Source of the DNA: Bacteroidia bacterium
GTDB lineage: Bacteria > Bacteroidota > Bacteroidia > Chitinophagales > UBA2359
Assembly (NCBI GenBank): GCA_030427245.1
Contig: JAUHXA010000003.1
Span: 1-64,000, forward strand
DNA: 64,000 nucleotides
Direction of reading: 5' to 3'
The position numbers and the translations under genes were made by a program. Of the stretch, positions 26,904 through 36,788 are shown piece after piece. Each line of letters begins with the position of its first letter. Position 1 is the first letter of the stretch. A model generated the notes under the pieces. That model was not told where the DNA came from. It worked only from the letters and a program-made list of their open reading frames with translations, and searched no databases.

Positions 26904-26984
26904 TGGTCACTGATTATCAATCAAAATAAAAGTCAAAGCGTATAGTCAAAGAGTTAATTGAATTTGTTTTTTGAACTTGAACTT

Positions 26985-27503
26985 TTAGATAAGTTCTACG
27001 CGGAATAACTCTTGATCATACTCTACTGGAGATGAATCATCTAACAATACTTCTACCACCTTTCCGTTCACTTCTGATTCTATCTCATTGAAAAGTTTCA
27101 TTGCTTCTACAATGCAGAGCACATCTCCCTTGGAGATAGTATCGCCTATTTTGATATAGGGTGGCTTATCAGGTGACGAAGAACGGTAAAAAGTACCAAT
27201 CATGGGTGATTTGATGGTAAACAATTTATCGTTTTTAGGTTTTGCAGGAATGTCATTCGCAGAAGAATCTACCTTAGTTGGAGTCGTTACAGCTATTGTC
27301 TGAGGTGTAACATTTGGTTCTTGTACAGTTTGCTGAACAGACGGAAAAGACACGCCGCTTACCGATGCTTTTCCTTTGTTTACTGCTTCGGTATATCCCT
27401 TAGAACGAAGACTTATTTTGAAGTTTTCTGTTTCAATTTTCAACTCGCTTAGATCGGTTTGGTTGACCAACCTAATCAGCTCTTTTATTTGTTTGAAGTC
27501 CAT
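26985..27503 (-). CDS. accB: Biotin carboxyl carrier protein of acetyl-CoA carboxylase
   Basis: 172 residues. A helical N-terminus (DFKQIKELIRLVNQ), a Pro/Thr/Val-rich linker around 50-90, and a C-terminal biotinyl domain with the thumb region GTFYRSSSPDKPPYIKIGD and the biotinylated lysine K136 in VEAMKLFNE. The usual motif has Met-Met after the lysine; here it is Leu-Phe, a mild variation. Carries CO2 between AccC and the AccAD transferase, whose genes are not in the window. Confidence 0.95.
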   Translation of the reverse strand: MDFKQIKELIRLVNQTDLSELKIETENFKISLRSKGYTEAVNKGKASVSGVSFPSVQQTVQEPNVTPQTIAVTTPTKVDSSANDIPAKPKNDKLFTIKSPMIGTFYRSSSPDKPPYIKIGDTISKGDVLCIVEAMKLFNEIESEVNGKVVEVLLDDSSPVEYDQELFRVELI

Positions 27504-27575
27504 ATTGAGGATTTTCTTTGAAGATGTAAATGTTGGTTAAATTTACGCAAAAAAAATAGAATTGATTGCATTTTT

Positions 27576-28142
27576 TTAATCTCTGACTCTTTCCATATAG
27601 CTTCCATCAGCTGTAGCTATTCTGACTTTATCACCTTGATTGATAAATAAAGGCACGTTTACTTCAGCTTTTGACTTAAGAGTAGCTGGTTTCGTCGCAT
27701 TGGTAGCGGTATCACCTCTCACCCCCGGTTCGGTATAGGTTACCTCTTGGATAATATATTGAGGCAATTCACATTGAAGTGCTGTCTCATCTGTGGCATT
27801 AAACAAAACCTCAACGTTTTGACCTTCTAATAAAAATTGAGGCGCATTGATCATTTCTTCTTGAAGAGCAATCTGATTGTAGGTTTCCGTATTCATAAAA
27901 TGGTAACCCATATCATCTTTATAAAGATACTGATAGGTTCTTCTTTCGATTCGTACTTCAGTTACCTTGTAGCCAGATGGAAAAGTTCTATCTACGACTT
28001 TTCCCGAAACCAAGTTCTTCAATTTTGTACGCACAAAGGCAGGTCCTTTACCTGGTTTTACGTGTAGGAATTCAACTATTGTCCACAATCCATTGTCAAG
28101 TTCCATACAGTACCCATTCCTAAAATCTGTTGTAGAAGCCAT
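27576..28142 (-). CDS. efp: Translation elongation factor P
   Basis: 188 residues, three OB/KOW-type beta-barrel domains. It relieves ribosome stalling at polyproline. The tip loop is VKPGKGPAFVRTK, with K32 as the position that is modified in many bacteria. The C-terminal domain carries the signature GDTATNATKPATLKSKAEV, split in the usual way, and ends with RIATADGSYMERV. Its location between fabH and accB is common in Bacteroidota. Confidence 0.96.
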   Translation of the reverse strand: MASTTDFRNGYCMELDNGLWTIVEFLHVKPGKGPAFVRTKLKNLVSGKVVDRTFPSGYKVTEVRIERRTYQYLYKDDMGYHFMNTETYNQIALQEEMINAPQFLLEGQNVEVLFNATDETALQCELPQYIIQEVTYTEPGVRGDTATNATKPATLKSKAEVNVPLFINQGDKVRIATADGSYMERVRD

Positions 28143-28215
28143 TATATTTGATATTTATTTTTTATTGTTTTTAGTTTAAAATATCCCAGAACCCAGTGTG
28201 GTTTTGAATTTGATA

Positions 28216-29214
28216 TTACTGAGAATCATATTGCCATTGTAGGTAAACAGCTCCCCAAGTAAAGCCTCCACCAAAAGCAGCCAAAACGATATTGTCGCCT
28301 TTTTTCAATTGTTTTTCCCAATCCCACAAGCAAAGTGGAATCGTTGCCGCAGTAGTATTTCCATATCGTTCAATATTCAGCATCACCTTATCTTCTGTGA
28401 GCCCCATTCTACGAGCTGTTGCATCAATAATGCGTTTATTAGCTTGATGTGGCACCAACCACGCAACATCCTCTCCTGTGAGATTGTTGCGTTCCATAAT
28501 TTCAGCCGATACATCCGCCATTTTCTTCACTGCAAATTTGAATACTGTTCGACCATCTTGAAAAGCATAATGCTCTCTATTTGTGACAGTTTCTATGCTT
28601 GCAGGTCGTAAGGAACCTCCAGCTTTCATGTGTAAATAAGGTGCCCCCGAACCATCCGAACGCAATATTTCATCTTTGATTCCTGTACCATTCTCAGTAG
28701 GTTCTAACAAGACTGCTGCTGCCCCGTCGCCAAAAATAATACAAGTAGCACGATCTTGGTAATCTATTATGGAGGACATTTTATCTGCTCCTACTACTAC
28801 AACTCGACGATATACTCCTGATTCGATGAACTTAGCTCCTGTTGTCAAAGCATACAAAAACCCAGAACAAGCAGCTGATATGTCGAAACTTCCTGTGGGT
28901 GCGGCCCCTAATTTGTGGCATATTAAATTAGCAGTGCTGGGAAAGACCATATCAGGCGTAACAGTTGCACAAATCAATAAGTCAATATCCGAAGGCTGCA
29001 AATTTTTCTTCTCCAACAAACCTTTCACGGCTTCAAATCCCATATCAGAAGTGGCCAACCCTTCTCCTTTTAAGATTCGGCGTTCTTTAATGCCTGTTCT
29101 TGTTACAATCCACTCGTCGTTGGTATCTACCATTTGTTCTAACTCTTGGTTGGTTAACACATAATCAGGCAAATAACCATGAACTCCTGTGATGGCTGCT
29201 AATTGTCGAGACAT
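28216..29214 (-). CDS. fabH: Beta-ketoacyl-ACP synthase III
   Basis: Condenses acetyl-CoA (or a branched acyl-CoA) with malonyl-ACP to start fatty acid synthesis. The start is taken at 29214 ([10 protein letters not shown]), giving 332 residues; the longer frame to 29286 adds a hydrophobic stretch that overlaps the non-coding leader. The catalytic triad is C116 in [11 protein letters not shown]256 in VPHQANKR and N286 in [10 protein letters not shown]. Spacing to rpmF upstream is about 100 nt. In Bacteroidota FabH often prefers branched starters, which would fit the branched-chain-type E1 gene at 43.6 kb; this is inference. Confidence 0.95.
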   Translation of the reverse strand: MSRQLAAITGVHGYLPDYVLTNQELEQMVDTNDEWIVTRTGIKERRILKGEGLATSDMGFEAVKGLLEKKNLQPSDIDLLICATVTPDMVFPSTANLICHKLGAAPTGSFDISAACSGFLYALTTGAKFIESGVYRRVVVVGADKMSSIIDYQDRATCIIFGDGAAAVLLEPTENGTGIKDEILRSDGSGAPYLHMKAGGSLRPASIETVTNREHYAFQDGRTVFKFAVKKMADVSAEIMERNNLTGEDVAWLVPHQANKRIIDATARRMGLTEDKVMLNIERYGNTTAATIPLCLWDWEKQLKKGDNIVLAAFGGGFTWGAVYLQWQYDSQ

Positions 29215-29315
29215 TCGATAAGATTCTGTAAGTAAGGAAATTAGAAAAAATTGTGCCACGAATAATGAACTTATCAGTCGTGGCACTGTAGGAATCGCAG
29301 ATTGTTTTTTGTTTT

Positions 29316-29504
29316 TTATTCAGCAGAATCGCCTATTACTACTTGACCTTTGTAGTACAATTTGCCTTCATGCCAATGCGCTCTGTGATAGATGTGCGCT
29401 TGGTTGGTAGTTGGATCTGTAGCCAACGTAGGTTTCGTTGCTTTAACGTGGGTTCTACGTTTGTCTCTTCTTGTTTTGGATATTTTCCGCTTAGGATGTG
29501 CCAT
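29316..29504 (-). CDS. rpmF: 50S ribosomal protein L32
   Basis: 62 residues with the typical start [18 protein letters not shown] and a basic first half. It lacks zinc-ribbon cysteines, as in the Cys-minus form seen in many Bacteroidota (histidine-rich second half [10 protein letters not shown]). It lies just downstream of yceD, the standard arrangement. Confidence 0.95.
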   Translation of the reverse strand: MAHPKRKISKTRRDKRRTHVKATKPTLATDPTTNQAHIYHRAHWHEGKLYYKGQVVIGDSAE

Positions 29505-29525
29505 TGTTTGAAACTATTTTGAAAA

Positions 29526-30107
29526 TTAATTATTGTTGTTATTCTTGTGATTGTTTTTAAACTTTAAAAGTGCCTCCCAACGAGGATCTGTTGTCTCCTC
29601 TTCTTTGCTTTGATTATTTCGATTCAAAATCTTCAAAACTTTGGGATTACACTTTTTACCATCTACACTGTCCTCGCTGCAATTCTTGCGAATCGGCAAA
29701 GACAACACGGTTATTTCGTAGATTAGATGGGCTACATTTATGGCTGTACTATCATTGGGTATCGTCAAAATGTCTAACTCCTTTTCATCTGATGTATTTT
29801 CTGCATTTTGCATCTGTACAATTGCCTCTTCTTCAAAGTCAATTGCCATGTAAAAATCATCGGAGCATCTATCACATTGCGTCCTTATTTTTCCTTCAAT
29901 TTGAAAGTTCAACTCAAAGAAATTGTGTTTCTTATTGAATTCTAAATCCACTTCCAACACCCCTTCTTCAATTGGGCTGTTTTCAAATTCTTGGAAAAAG
30001 TTGGAATCAATGATATATTGAAAATGATGAACATCTTTTTTCAACCCCATAAAAGGGATATTAAAAGCCTTCAAAGTCCCACTATTCCGTTCTAATAAAT
30101 GATTCAA
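29526..30107 (-). CDS. YceD/DUF177 family protein
   Basis: 193 residues of the DUF177 family, a protein needed for 23S rRNA accumulation in other bacteria and nearly always found ahead of rpmF. The CDRCSDDFYMAID segment with its CxxC and a later Cys are the family hallmark. Highly acidic and Asn-rich at the C-terminus. First gene of the operon, with a -7 box 34 nt before its start. Confidence 0.88.
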   Translation of the reverse strand: MNHLLERNSGTLKAFNIPFMGLKKDVHHFQYIIDSNFFQEFENSPIEEGVLEVDLEFNKKHNFFELNFQIEGKIRTQCDRCSDDFYMAIDFEEEAIVQMQNAENTSDEKELDILTIPNDSTAINVAHLIYEITVLSLPIRKNCSEDSVDGKKCNPKVLKILNRNNQSKEEETTDPRWEALLKFKNNHKNNNNN

Positions 30108-30140
30108 GGAACGAAAATTTTAGTTTTTTAAAAAGCGGTG

Positions 30141-30148
30141 CAAATGTA
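30141..30148 (-). promoter_or_regulatory. -7 box (TACATTTG on the minus strand) of the yceD operon
   Basis: The plus strand reads CAAATGTA, 34 nt ahead of the yceD start. A CAAA at 30161-30164 could be a close-set -33 element. Confidence 0.5.
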
Positions 30149-30186
30149 CGTAAAAAATTGCAAATAACCATTGTCTAAAAACATTG

Positions 30187-30215
30187 TTTGGTATCACTTG
30201 TTTCACCTAACTTTG
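30187..30215 (+). promoter_or_regulatory. Promoter: TTTG, 17 nt, TAACTTTG
   Basis: TTTG at 30187-30190 and -7 box TAACTTTG at 30208-30215, upstream of the MFS gene, implying a leader of about 155 nt. It faces away from the yceD promoter. Confidence 0.55.
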
Positions 30216-30378
30216 CAGCCTTTGTCAATATGAAAGGCAATATTAAATTTATATGCTTCAATAGCAGTTATTTATAACACACCACCCTCCTCTATACTCC
30301 TAAAATAAGGAAACTTTCAATTTGATGAGGAAATATTTCCTTATCAAAAGGGGCTGGTTCAGTTCCAAAATATTATCT

Positions 30379-31572
30379 ATGAAACAAGAACGATTTGTCT
30401 TATTCCTCCTCGCTACAATCAACTTCACCAACATTGTGGATGTAATGATTATGATGCCTTTAGGAGACATTTTCATGAAGCTCTATGATATTTCTCCTCA
30501 ACAATTCAGTTGGTTGGTCTCTTCCTATGCGTTGGGTGCTTTTTGTTCGAGTATAATGGGCATGTTTTGGATAGATCGTTTTGATCGCAAAAAAGCGCTG
30601 CTATTTATATACAGTGGTTTTACAATCGGTACTTTCTTATGTGCCTTTGCTTACAGCTACGAGAGTTTTTTAATAATACGATTTTGTACAGGTATTTTTG
30701 GAGGGATGATTGGAGCATTGGTCTTGTCGGTGGTTAGCGATATTTTTCCTTTCGCCAAACGAGGTGCTGCAATGGGTGTATTGACTGCCGCATTCTCTGC
30801 TGCTGCTGCTTTGGGCGTGCCATTGGGCTTGTTTTTAGCCGATCAATTTGATTGGTATGCTCCGTTTTTGTTCGTCTCAGGTATGGGTGTTATTATTCTA
30901 ACCCAAATCGTAATCCGCTTTCCTTCTATGTCAAAGCATTTAATACATCAAGGCAAAAACAAAAGTTTGGTCAGTGTGATTACTGACATCACAACCGACT
31001 CCAACCAGTTGAATGCCTTGCTACTGGGGATTATTTTGGTATTGGGGCATTTCATCATCATTCCTTTCATTGCGCCTTATATGATTCGCAATGTAGGTTT
31101 TACGCAAGGTCAAATTACTTGGATGTATTTTGCAGGAGGATTGGCTACTGTTTTTTCTGCGCCTATTATCGGCAAACTAACCGACCGATTTGGGGCATTG
31201 AAGTTGTTCAATGTCTTGATGTTGATTTCTTTCGTCCCTGTACTGATGATCACCCAAATGCCTCCTATTCCTGCATTTTTGGCTTTGGCGGTGACGACTT
31301 TGTTTTTCATTTTGGGAAGCGGACGAATGATTCCTCCTCAGGCGATGATTACAGCGAGTGTAGGACCTAAAAATAGGGGTAGTTTTATGAGTGTGAAAGC
31401 TGCATTTCAACAGTTGGGTATTTTTTTAGCTTCGGTCATTAGTGGTGCGCTTGTCGTTGATAATGGGTCAGGAATTTTGGAAGGCTATGATTTGGTGGGT
31501 TATTTGTCTATCGGTATCAGCTTGGTAGCGATTGTGTTGGCGAGAAAATTGAAGGTTGCAGCAGGCAACTAA
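30379..31572 (+). CDS. MFS transporter
   Basis: A major facilitator superfamily membrane protein, about 397 residues from the ATG at 30379 and twelve hydrophobic segments. In-frame starts exist at 30322 (TTG) and 30325 (ATG), but the added sequence is short and basic and does not look like part of the first helix. The A-motif-like loop GMFWIDRFDRKKAL follows helix 2, and a second copy GKLTDRFGALK appears between helices 8 and 9. It resembles AraJ-type drug/sugar efflux members. Substrate unknown. It converges with the alpha/beta hydrolase gene, separated by 6 bp. Confidence 0.88.
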   Translation: MKQERFVLFLLATINFTNIVDVMIMMPLGDIFMKLYDISPQQFSWLVSSYALGAFCSSIMGMFWIDRFDRKKALLFIYSGFTIGTFLCAFAYSYESFLIIRFCTGIFGGMIGALVLSVVSDIFPFAKRGAAMGVLTAAFSAAAALGVPLGLFLADQFDWYAPFLFVSGMGVIILTQIVIRFPSMSKHLIHQGKNKSLVSVITDITTDSNQLNALLLGIILVLGHFIIIPFIAPYMIRNVGFTQGQITWMYFAGGLATVFSAPIIGKLTDRFGALKLFNVLMLISFVPVLMITQMPPIPAFLALAVTTLFFILGSGRMIPPQAMITASVGPKNRGSFMSVKAAFQQLGIFLASVISGALVVDNGSGILEGYDLVGYLSIGISLVAIVLARKLKVAAGN

Positions 31573-31578
31573 TGAGCT

Positions 31579-32943
31579 TCAAGCCGCCGATAAACCCACA
31601 TAAAACTCCACTATTTCTCTTGCCAAATCAGGCATTTTGAGATATTCCAAAAAATATTCTCCCAACTCTTCTACCGCCACAGGAGCAAAAATTGAAGCAT
31701 GAGGAAATTGTCTATACAGCTCATAAAATGCTTCCATTCCCTCTTTTTGTAACAACTCCACCAATTGCTCAAAAGTAGGAGCTTTACGGCTCTCTTTTTG
31801 ATAGGTCTCCACAAATCTTTTGCTTTTTCCTCGCTGCAATAGTTCACATTGAAGTCCATCTCCACTTAATTTTTCAAAGTTATTTTTTTCAAAAAGTTTT
31901 TGTGACTTTGAATTATTTTTGACAAAAGTTTCCAGAAAATGGTGTGTGAAAACGCAGACTTGCTGATAACGCTGCCAAATAACTTTAAAATCGCCTTGGT
32001 GTTTTTTTGAACGAATCAAAGTTTCCATAACCCCAATCGAAATAAAATCATTATGTAATAGTTGTCCAATTTTGCAGTAATAACGATTTGCCGATTGAAG
32101 TTTATTCAACAAATCAAAAGTAGCGGACAAACGAGCAAAAGCAAGTATAGGGTTTTGAAATTGATGTTGTTTGGTAGCTAAAATTTCTAAAATTCGGGGG
32201 TTTTTCTTGTAAAATTCATAGTCTAATGTTGAATCTATCAAAACCGATGCTTTGAAGCGACTTCTATATTTTTCGTATTTTTCTCCCATTAACCCCAGCA
32301 TAACTTGTGCTCCAAAACTATGCCCTATTAGAGCAATCTGACTGTCTTTGACATTAAATTGTCTTTGTTGATATTGTATAATAGTCTCTATATCTTTAAT
32401 AGAACGTTCCAAGTCCCAATCTATTCCCAACGTTTGAGCATTCATTGGATGGTAAGAACTACTCACGACTATATAACCCCAACTTGCCAAATACTCTAAC
32501 AATAAAAAATTGTCTTCAATGTGAGCATTCAGTCCTTGATGATAGATTACCAAGGGAAAGGATTCCTCTACTTTAGGAGCATTTTTCAATGCTTTTACTG
32601 GGCTTTGAAGCAATTCCTGAAAAAGCTCTTCATCTAACTCTGTTCTATCTTCGATTTTTTTCCCACTAAAATACAAACGGGCTTTTTCTATACTGTCATT
32701 TTTTAAGCGATGATGAAAGGATGTCAAGGAGGAGTCTGAGCTCTGAAAATTCCAATAATCCTGATAATACATACTTGATACTTCAATCGTCTTTTGTGCA
32801 GGATACCAAATATTTAGAGGAATCGGTCGCAGAGTAGTTTGATGTTCGGGATGGTAAGTTTGGTAAAATCGTCTTTCGTCAAAAATACAATGGTATTTGA
32901 ATCCTATGTCATGGGGACCATATTGAAGAGGTAATTGAAGCAT
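31579..32943 (-). CDS. Alpha/beta hydrolase (dienelactone hydrolase/PAF-acetylhydrolase-like)
   Basis: 454 residues. The central fold has an oxyanion region in FPLVIYHQGLNA, the nucleophile S209 in ALIGHSFGAQV, and an Asp in DSTLDYEFY that may be the acid. It begins with TLRPIPLNIWYPA, as in platelet-activating-factor acetylhydrolase-like proteins. The C-terminal 150 residues are helical and unusual for the family; I do not know their role. No signal peptide. A cytoplasmic esterase or lipase is likely; the substrate is not inferable. Confidence 0.8.
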   Translation of the reverse strand: MLQLPLQYGPHDIGFKYHCIFDERRFYQTYHPEHQTTLRPIPLNIWYPAQKTIEVSSMYYQDYWNFQSSDSSLTSFHHRLKNDSIEKARLYFSGKKIEDRTELDEELFQELLQSPVKALKNAPKVEESFPLVIYHQGLNAHIEDNFLLLEYLASWGYIVVSSSYHPMNAQTLGIDWDLERSIKDIETIIQYQQRQFNVKDSQIALIGHSFGAQVMLGLMGEKYEKYRSRFKASVLIDSTLDYEFYKKNPRILEILATKQHQFQNPILAFARLSATFDLLNKLQSANRYYCKIGQLLHNDFISIGVMETLIRSKKHQGDFKVIWQRYQQVCVFTHHFLETFVKNNSKSQKLFEKNNFEKLSGDGLQCELLQRGKSKRFVETYQKESRKAPTFEQLVELLQKEGMEAFYELYRQFPHASIFAPVAVEELGEYFLEYLKMPDLAREIVEFYVGLSAA

Positions 32944-33128
32944 AAATACGTGATTAAGTTGGAAAAAAATTATTAATTTATCCAGTAATTTTGCAGTATT
33001 TTTAAACGCAAGTTAAAATAATCTATCTAATAAAATTGTTTTATGAGTTGACCACTTTAAAATTGCGTAAGTAATTTACAAAAAAGATATTACAATTAAA
33101 TTATTCTTTCCTTCAAAAAGACACGTTC

Positions 33129-33899
33129 ATGCAAAACAAAATTTTTTTCCTATTTCTATTCACCTCTTTCTCACTTCTTTCTTTCAATACCTCCTATGCA
33201 CAATGCAATCCCAATGATGAGGTGGAATCTTGGCTGAGTTGGGGCAAAAGTTGGGAAAATTTTGCTATAGATTATTTTCCTATTAGTGTTGAGCGAGAAA
33301 TGGAAGTAGGTGATTCGCTGTATTTAGAGATGATGAAAGAACAGAAGTTGCTGAAAACGCACCCCAAAAAACAACTCTTGGAAAGGGTCATGAATCGTCT
33401 TACTCCTCATGTCAATCGAAAAGGGATTGTGTACCGAACCCACATTCTAGACGATGATGAAATGGTGAATGCCTTTGCCATTGCAGGAGGACATCTTTTC
33501 ATTACCTCCAAAATGCTCAATTGGGTGGATTCAGAAGACGAATTGGCATTTGTTTTGTCCCATGAAATTGCACATGTGGATGACAAACACTCAGTTAGAA
33601 AGGTTCAAAAAATCTTATTGGGTAATCAATATTTTGGCGAATATGGGGTCATGGCTGCAAATATCGAGTTGGTTTTGAGCCAACCTTTGGGGCAAATTGA
33701 TGAATATACTGCCGATAGATTGGGGGCTGCTTTGATGGTAAAAGCGGGGTATGACCCTCGAAAAGGATTGAAGTTTTTTGAAAAAATGGCACATTTTGAA
33801 GAATACAACGAAATCGAAAAAATGATGCGCTCTCACCCCTATTCTACCGAACGCCACAATTGTTTGTCAGATTATATGACCAATGAGTTGAATCGTTAG
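33129..33899 (+). CDS. Exported M48-family zinc metallopeptidase
   Basis: 256 residues with a signal peptide (hydrophobic 5-22, cut near SYAQ). The zinc motif HEIAH is at 145-149 in FVLSHEIAHVDDKHS, and the third ligand E192 lies in QIDEYTADRLGA. This is the pattern of the M48 peptidases (BepA/LoiP-like) that act on misassembled outer membrane proteins. No TPR domain is attached, so it resembles the LoiP-like short form. It ends 18 bp from the convergent permease gene. Confidence 0.9.
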   Translation: MQNKIFFLFLFTSFSLLSFNTSYAQCNPNDEVESWLSWGKSWENFAIDYFPISVEREMEVGDSLYLEMMKEQKLLKTHPKKQLLERVMNRLTPHVNRKGIVYRTHILDDDEMVNAFAIAGGHLFITSKMLNWVDSEDELAFVLSHEIAHVDDKHSVRKVQKILLGNQYFGEYGVMAANIELVLSQPLGQIDEYTADRLGAALMVKAGYDPRKGLKFFEKMAHFEEYNEIEKMMRSHPYSTERHNCLSDYMTNELNR

Positions 33900-33917
33900 A
33901 CATATTGATTCCTGACA

Positions 33918-35711
33918 CTATAAATATAAGTAGGGAATTAAAAATGTACAAAGCATCCATACCAATAAGGTCAGCAATCCACCAACTTTCACAAAGTCCA
34001 TAAATGTGTATTTTCCTGCGCCATATACGAGTGTATTGGTCTGATAACCAATTGGTGTTAAAAAACTTGTGCTTGCAGCAAACATCACCGTTACCAAAAA
34101 TGGTTTGGGATCCAAACCCAATTGATCGGCAATTGTAATGGCAATGGGGGCTAATAATACTGCGGTGGCATTGTTGGACATAAAACTTGTCAACAAAGTG
34201 GTAATCAAAAACAAAAGGGAAATAATGAAAGTAGGAGAAGAACTGCCTGCTAAATCTACAATTGTCTGAGCAATCAAAGCACTTGTACCCGATTTTTCGA
34301 CTGCAATACCTAGAGGCAAAATACCTGCCAATAAGAAAAACACCCTCCAATCCATTTTACGGTAAATATAACCCATTGACAGACAGCCAGTGACAATCAT
34401 CCAAATACAACCGATTAAAGCGGCAGTTACGATGGGTAAGATATTGAGGGCGGCAGTTACGACTACAAATAGAATAATCAATGTCGAAAGAGCCATTTTT
34501 CTGCGTCTCAAATTGGGTTTTTTGACCCTCTCCAAGACGATGAAATCAGGTGAAGTATAAAAAGCATTGAGGTTGCTACGGCGAGCTTCCATCAACAATA
34601 CATCTCCAAAATGAATCTCTGTTTCCGAAACTTTCTTGGTATTAGCAGTTGTTTCTCCACTGCTGCGAATCGCCAAAGGAATGGCTTTGAAGAGGTGCTG
34701 AAAATCCACTTCACCGATTCTTTTACCAACCAAAAAAGAATTGCGTCCAATGACTGCTTCAAACAAAACGGCTTCTTCGGAGGTCAATTCATGGTCGTCT
34801 AAATGTACATCCTTTTTGATGCGAATACCTTGTTTGCTTTGGATCTCAATGATTTCCTTCAAATTGGCTTTGATGGTCAGTAAATCGTGTTCCCGAATTG
34901 CTTCAATTTGGTTCGGCACCCAAATCTCTCTTCCTTCACCACCTTCTCTAATGAGTTCAATTACATCAACATTGTAGCGTTTGACTAACTCGGTGTCTTT
35001 TAATCTTTTGCCGAGCATTGGAGAGTCTTTTTTGACTTCAATTTGGGTGAGGTATTTGGACAGTTTGTAGGATTTGGTCAGTTCTTCTTCTGCGGTTTTT
35101 CTTTCAGGAATGAGGCGTGTTCGTGCTAAAAGCATGAAAATCATAGAGGCACCAAACAACAGAATACCCAATAAGGAAAATTCAAAAATTCCAAAAGATG
35201 TGCCATAATGTTCTTGATAGACAGAACTGACGATGATATTGGTGGAAGTGCCTATAATGGTGACTGTTCCACCCAACATTGCGGCGAAAGATAAGGGCAT
35301 CAAAAAGCGAGAAGGACTGACTTTGGCATAATTTGCTAACCGAATGACTACTGGCATAAAGATGGCAACAACCGCTGTATTGTTCATAAAAGCGGATAAA
35401 AACCCAACGACTAGGACTATCATCACATAAATTCGCCATTCACTTTCACCCGTAAATGCCTCCAATTTGTCGCCCAAATAATAGACCAAGCCCGTGCTCT
35501 GCAATCCTAAACTCAACACCAACAAGGCAAAAACGGTAATGGTAGCAACATGACTGAAGCCCGACAATCCTTCATCTATACTCAATACGCCACTTACAAT
35601 GAGAATTGTCATTGTCAACAAAGCTGTTACCTCTGCTTCTAAATATTCAGTGGTAAACAACACTATAGCAATCAAAGCAATTGCCAAAACAAAGAGGATT
35701 TCAGGGGTCAT
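33918..35711 (-). CDS. SLC13-type anion permease with two RCK_C (TrkA-C) domains
   Basis: 597 residues. The two transmembrane halves (about 1-190 and 390-597) have the features of SLC13/DASS and ArsB-like carriers, with the conserved helical hairpins FMNNTAVVAIFMPVV and FMSNNATAVLLAPI. Between them sit two RCK_C domains at about 210-290 and 295-380, with the segment KDSPMLGKRLKDTEL starting the first. Such proteins import sulphate, dicarboxylates or other anions with sodium, and the RCK_C parts may sense a ligand. A role in sulphate uptake is common for this architecture, but there is no linked cys gene to confirm it. Confidence 0.85.
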   Translation of the reverse strand: MTPEILFVLAIALIAIVLFTTEYLEAEVTALLTMTILIVSGVLSIDEGLSGFSHVATITVFALLVLSLGLQSTGLVYYLGDKLEAFTGESEWRIYVMIVLVVGFLSAFMNNTAVVAIFMPVVIRLANYAKVSPSRFLMPLSFAAMLGGTVTIIGTSTNIIVSSVYQEHYGTSFGIFEFSLLGILLFGASMIFMLLARTRLIPERKTAEEELTKSYKLSKYLTQIEVKKDSPMLGKRLKDTELVKRYNVDVIELIREGGEGREIWVPNQIEAIREHDLLTIKANLKEIIEIQSKQGIRIKKDVHLDDHELTSEEAVLFEAVIGRNSFLVGKRIGEVDFQHLFKAIPLAIRSSGETTANTKKVSETEIHFGDVLLMEARRSNLNAFYTSPDFIVLERVKKPNLRRRKMALSTLIILFVVVTAALNILPIVTAALIGCIWMIVTGCLSMGYIYRKMDWRVFFLLAGILPLGIAVEKSGTSALIAQTIVDLAGSSSPTFIISLLFLITTLLTSFMSNNATAVLLAPIAITIADQLGLDPKPFLVTVMFAASTSFLTPIGYQTNTLVYGAGKYTFMDFVKVGGLLTLLVWMLCTFLIPYLYL

Positions 35712-35908
35712 ATAGGCTTTGTTTAGATGAAGGAGTCAAAGGAGAAAGGAATCTTTGGGTGAAAGAAATTCATCTAAAGTAGCAAGATAGCTTATAAGAT
35801 TTGCATCCGCAAAAAAGATTTTGCAACAACTTAAAATTTTAAAATGGGAATAAAAGTTAATGTCTGACTTTTCAAATCACCCAATCTTTCAAAAATTGGC
35901 TTGCAAAC

Positions 35909-36646
35909 TCACTTTTGGAGCGTTGGCTCACACAATTCTGCTTCAAATAACTGAGCAAAATATTTCTTCAATTTACTCTTCACCTCTTCAATATCCACCT
36001 CTTTCACTCCCAACTCTTTGTGCAAAGAGGTTACTGCCTTGTCGGTAATGCCACAGGGTACGATGTTGTTGAAGTATTGAAGGTCGGTGTTCACATTAAA
36101 GGCCCATCCGTGCATAGTGACCCAACGACTACATCGAATGCCCATTGCACATATTTTTCTTGCCTTCAATGGGTTGTCTCCATCCAACCAAACACCTGTT
36201 GCGCCTTTGATGCGCCCTCCTCCCAAACCATAGTCTGCCAAAGTGAGAATAATCATTTCTTCAAGCAAGCGTAAAAATTTGTGGATGTCGGTAAAAAAAT
36301 TGTCTAAGTCGAGAATTGGATAGCCTACTATCTGCCCAGGTCCATGATAGGTGATGTCGCCCCCTCTATTGATTTTAAAAAACTCTATCTTGTTGCTCTC
36401 CAATTGGTTTTGGTTCATCAATAGATGTTCGATGGAGCCACTTTTGCCGAGCGTATATACGTGGGGGTGATTGCAGAAGAGCAGATGGTTGGTGGTGGGA
36501 ACTTGTGTAGATTCTTCTCGTTTTCGGTTGGCAACTTTTTCAGCAATTACACTTTTAAACAATTCATCTTGGTAATTCCAGGCTTTTTCGTAGCTGATTT
36601 GGTGAAGGTCTTGAAACTGTATGGTTTGGTTGGGGTTTGTGTACAT
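35909..36646 (-). CDS. lipB: Lipoyl(octanoyl) transferase
   Basis: Transfers octanoyl from ACP to the lipoyl domains of 2-oxoacid dehydrogenases. 245 residues counted from the ATG at 36646; the frame is open to 36694 but the preceding part is rich in His and Asn and lacks homology-like sequence. Motifs are RGGDITYHGPGQIVGYP at 94-110, K164 in ARKICAMGIR, and the catalytic C198 in VPCGITDKAVTSL. Its products are needed by SucB at 53.5 kb and by the branched-chain complex, both in the window. Confidence 0.92.
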   Translation of the reverse strand: MYTNPNQTIQFQDLHQISYEKAWNYQDELFKSVIAEKVANRKREESTQVPTTNHLLFCNHPHVYTLGKSGSIEHLLMNQNQLESNKIEFFKINRGGDITYHGPGQIVGYPILDLDNFFTDIHKFLRLLEEMIILTLADYGLGGGRIKGATGVWLDGDNPLKARKICAMGIRCSRWVTMHGWAFNVNTDLQYFNNIVPCGITDKAVTSLHKELGVKEVDIEEVKSKLKKYFAQLFEAELCEPTLQK

Positions 36647-36671
36647 AAATAAAGAATAATTGTTGTGATGG

Positions 36672-36719
36672 TTTCGCTTTGCTGATTGCTTCATGGTTGA
36701 ATTGTTTCGCTTCGCTGAT
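36672..36719. repeat. Imperfect 15-bp direct repeat
   Basis: TTTCGCTTTGCTGAT (36672-36686) recurs as TTTCGCTTCGCTGAT (36705-36719) just upstream of lipB. Origin by local duplication or slippage is likely; no function is inferred. Confidence 0.6.
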
Positions 36720-36788
36720 GGTTAGTTAGATGGCTGAACTGTTGTTCAGTGGATATTATTGATTAGTATGGCCATTCAGCTATTCAAC

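Noticed and set aside
36721-36745. Short hairpin CTGAAC-TGTT-GTTCAG near 36735
   Set aside because: Only 6 bp and no T tract, so not convincing as a terminator.
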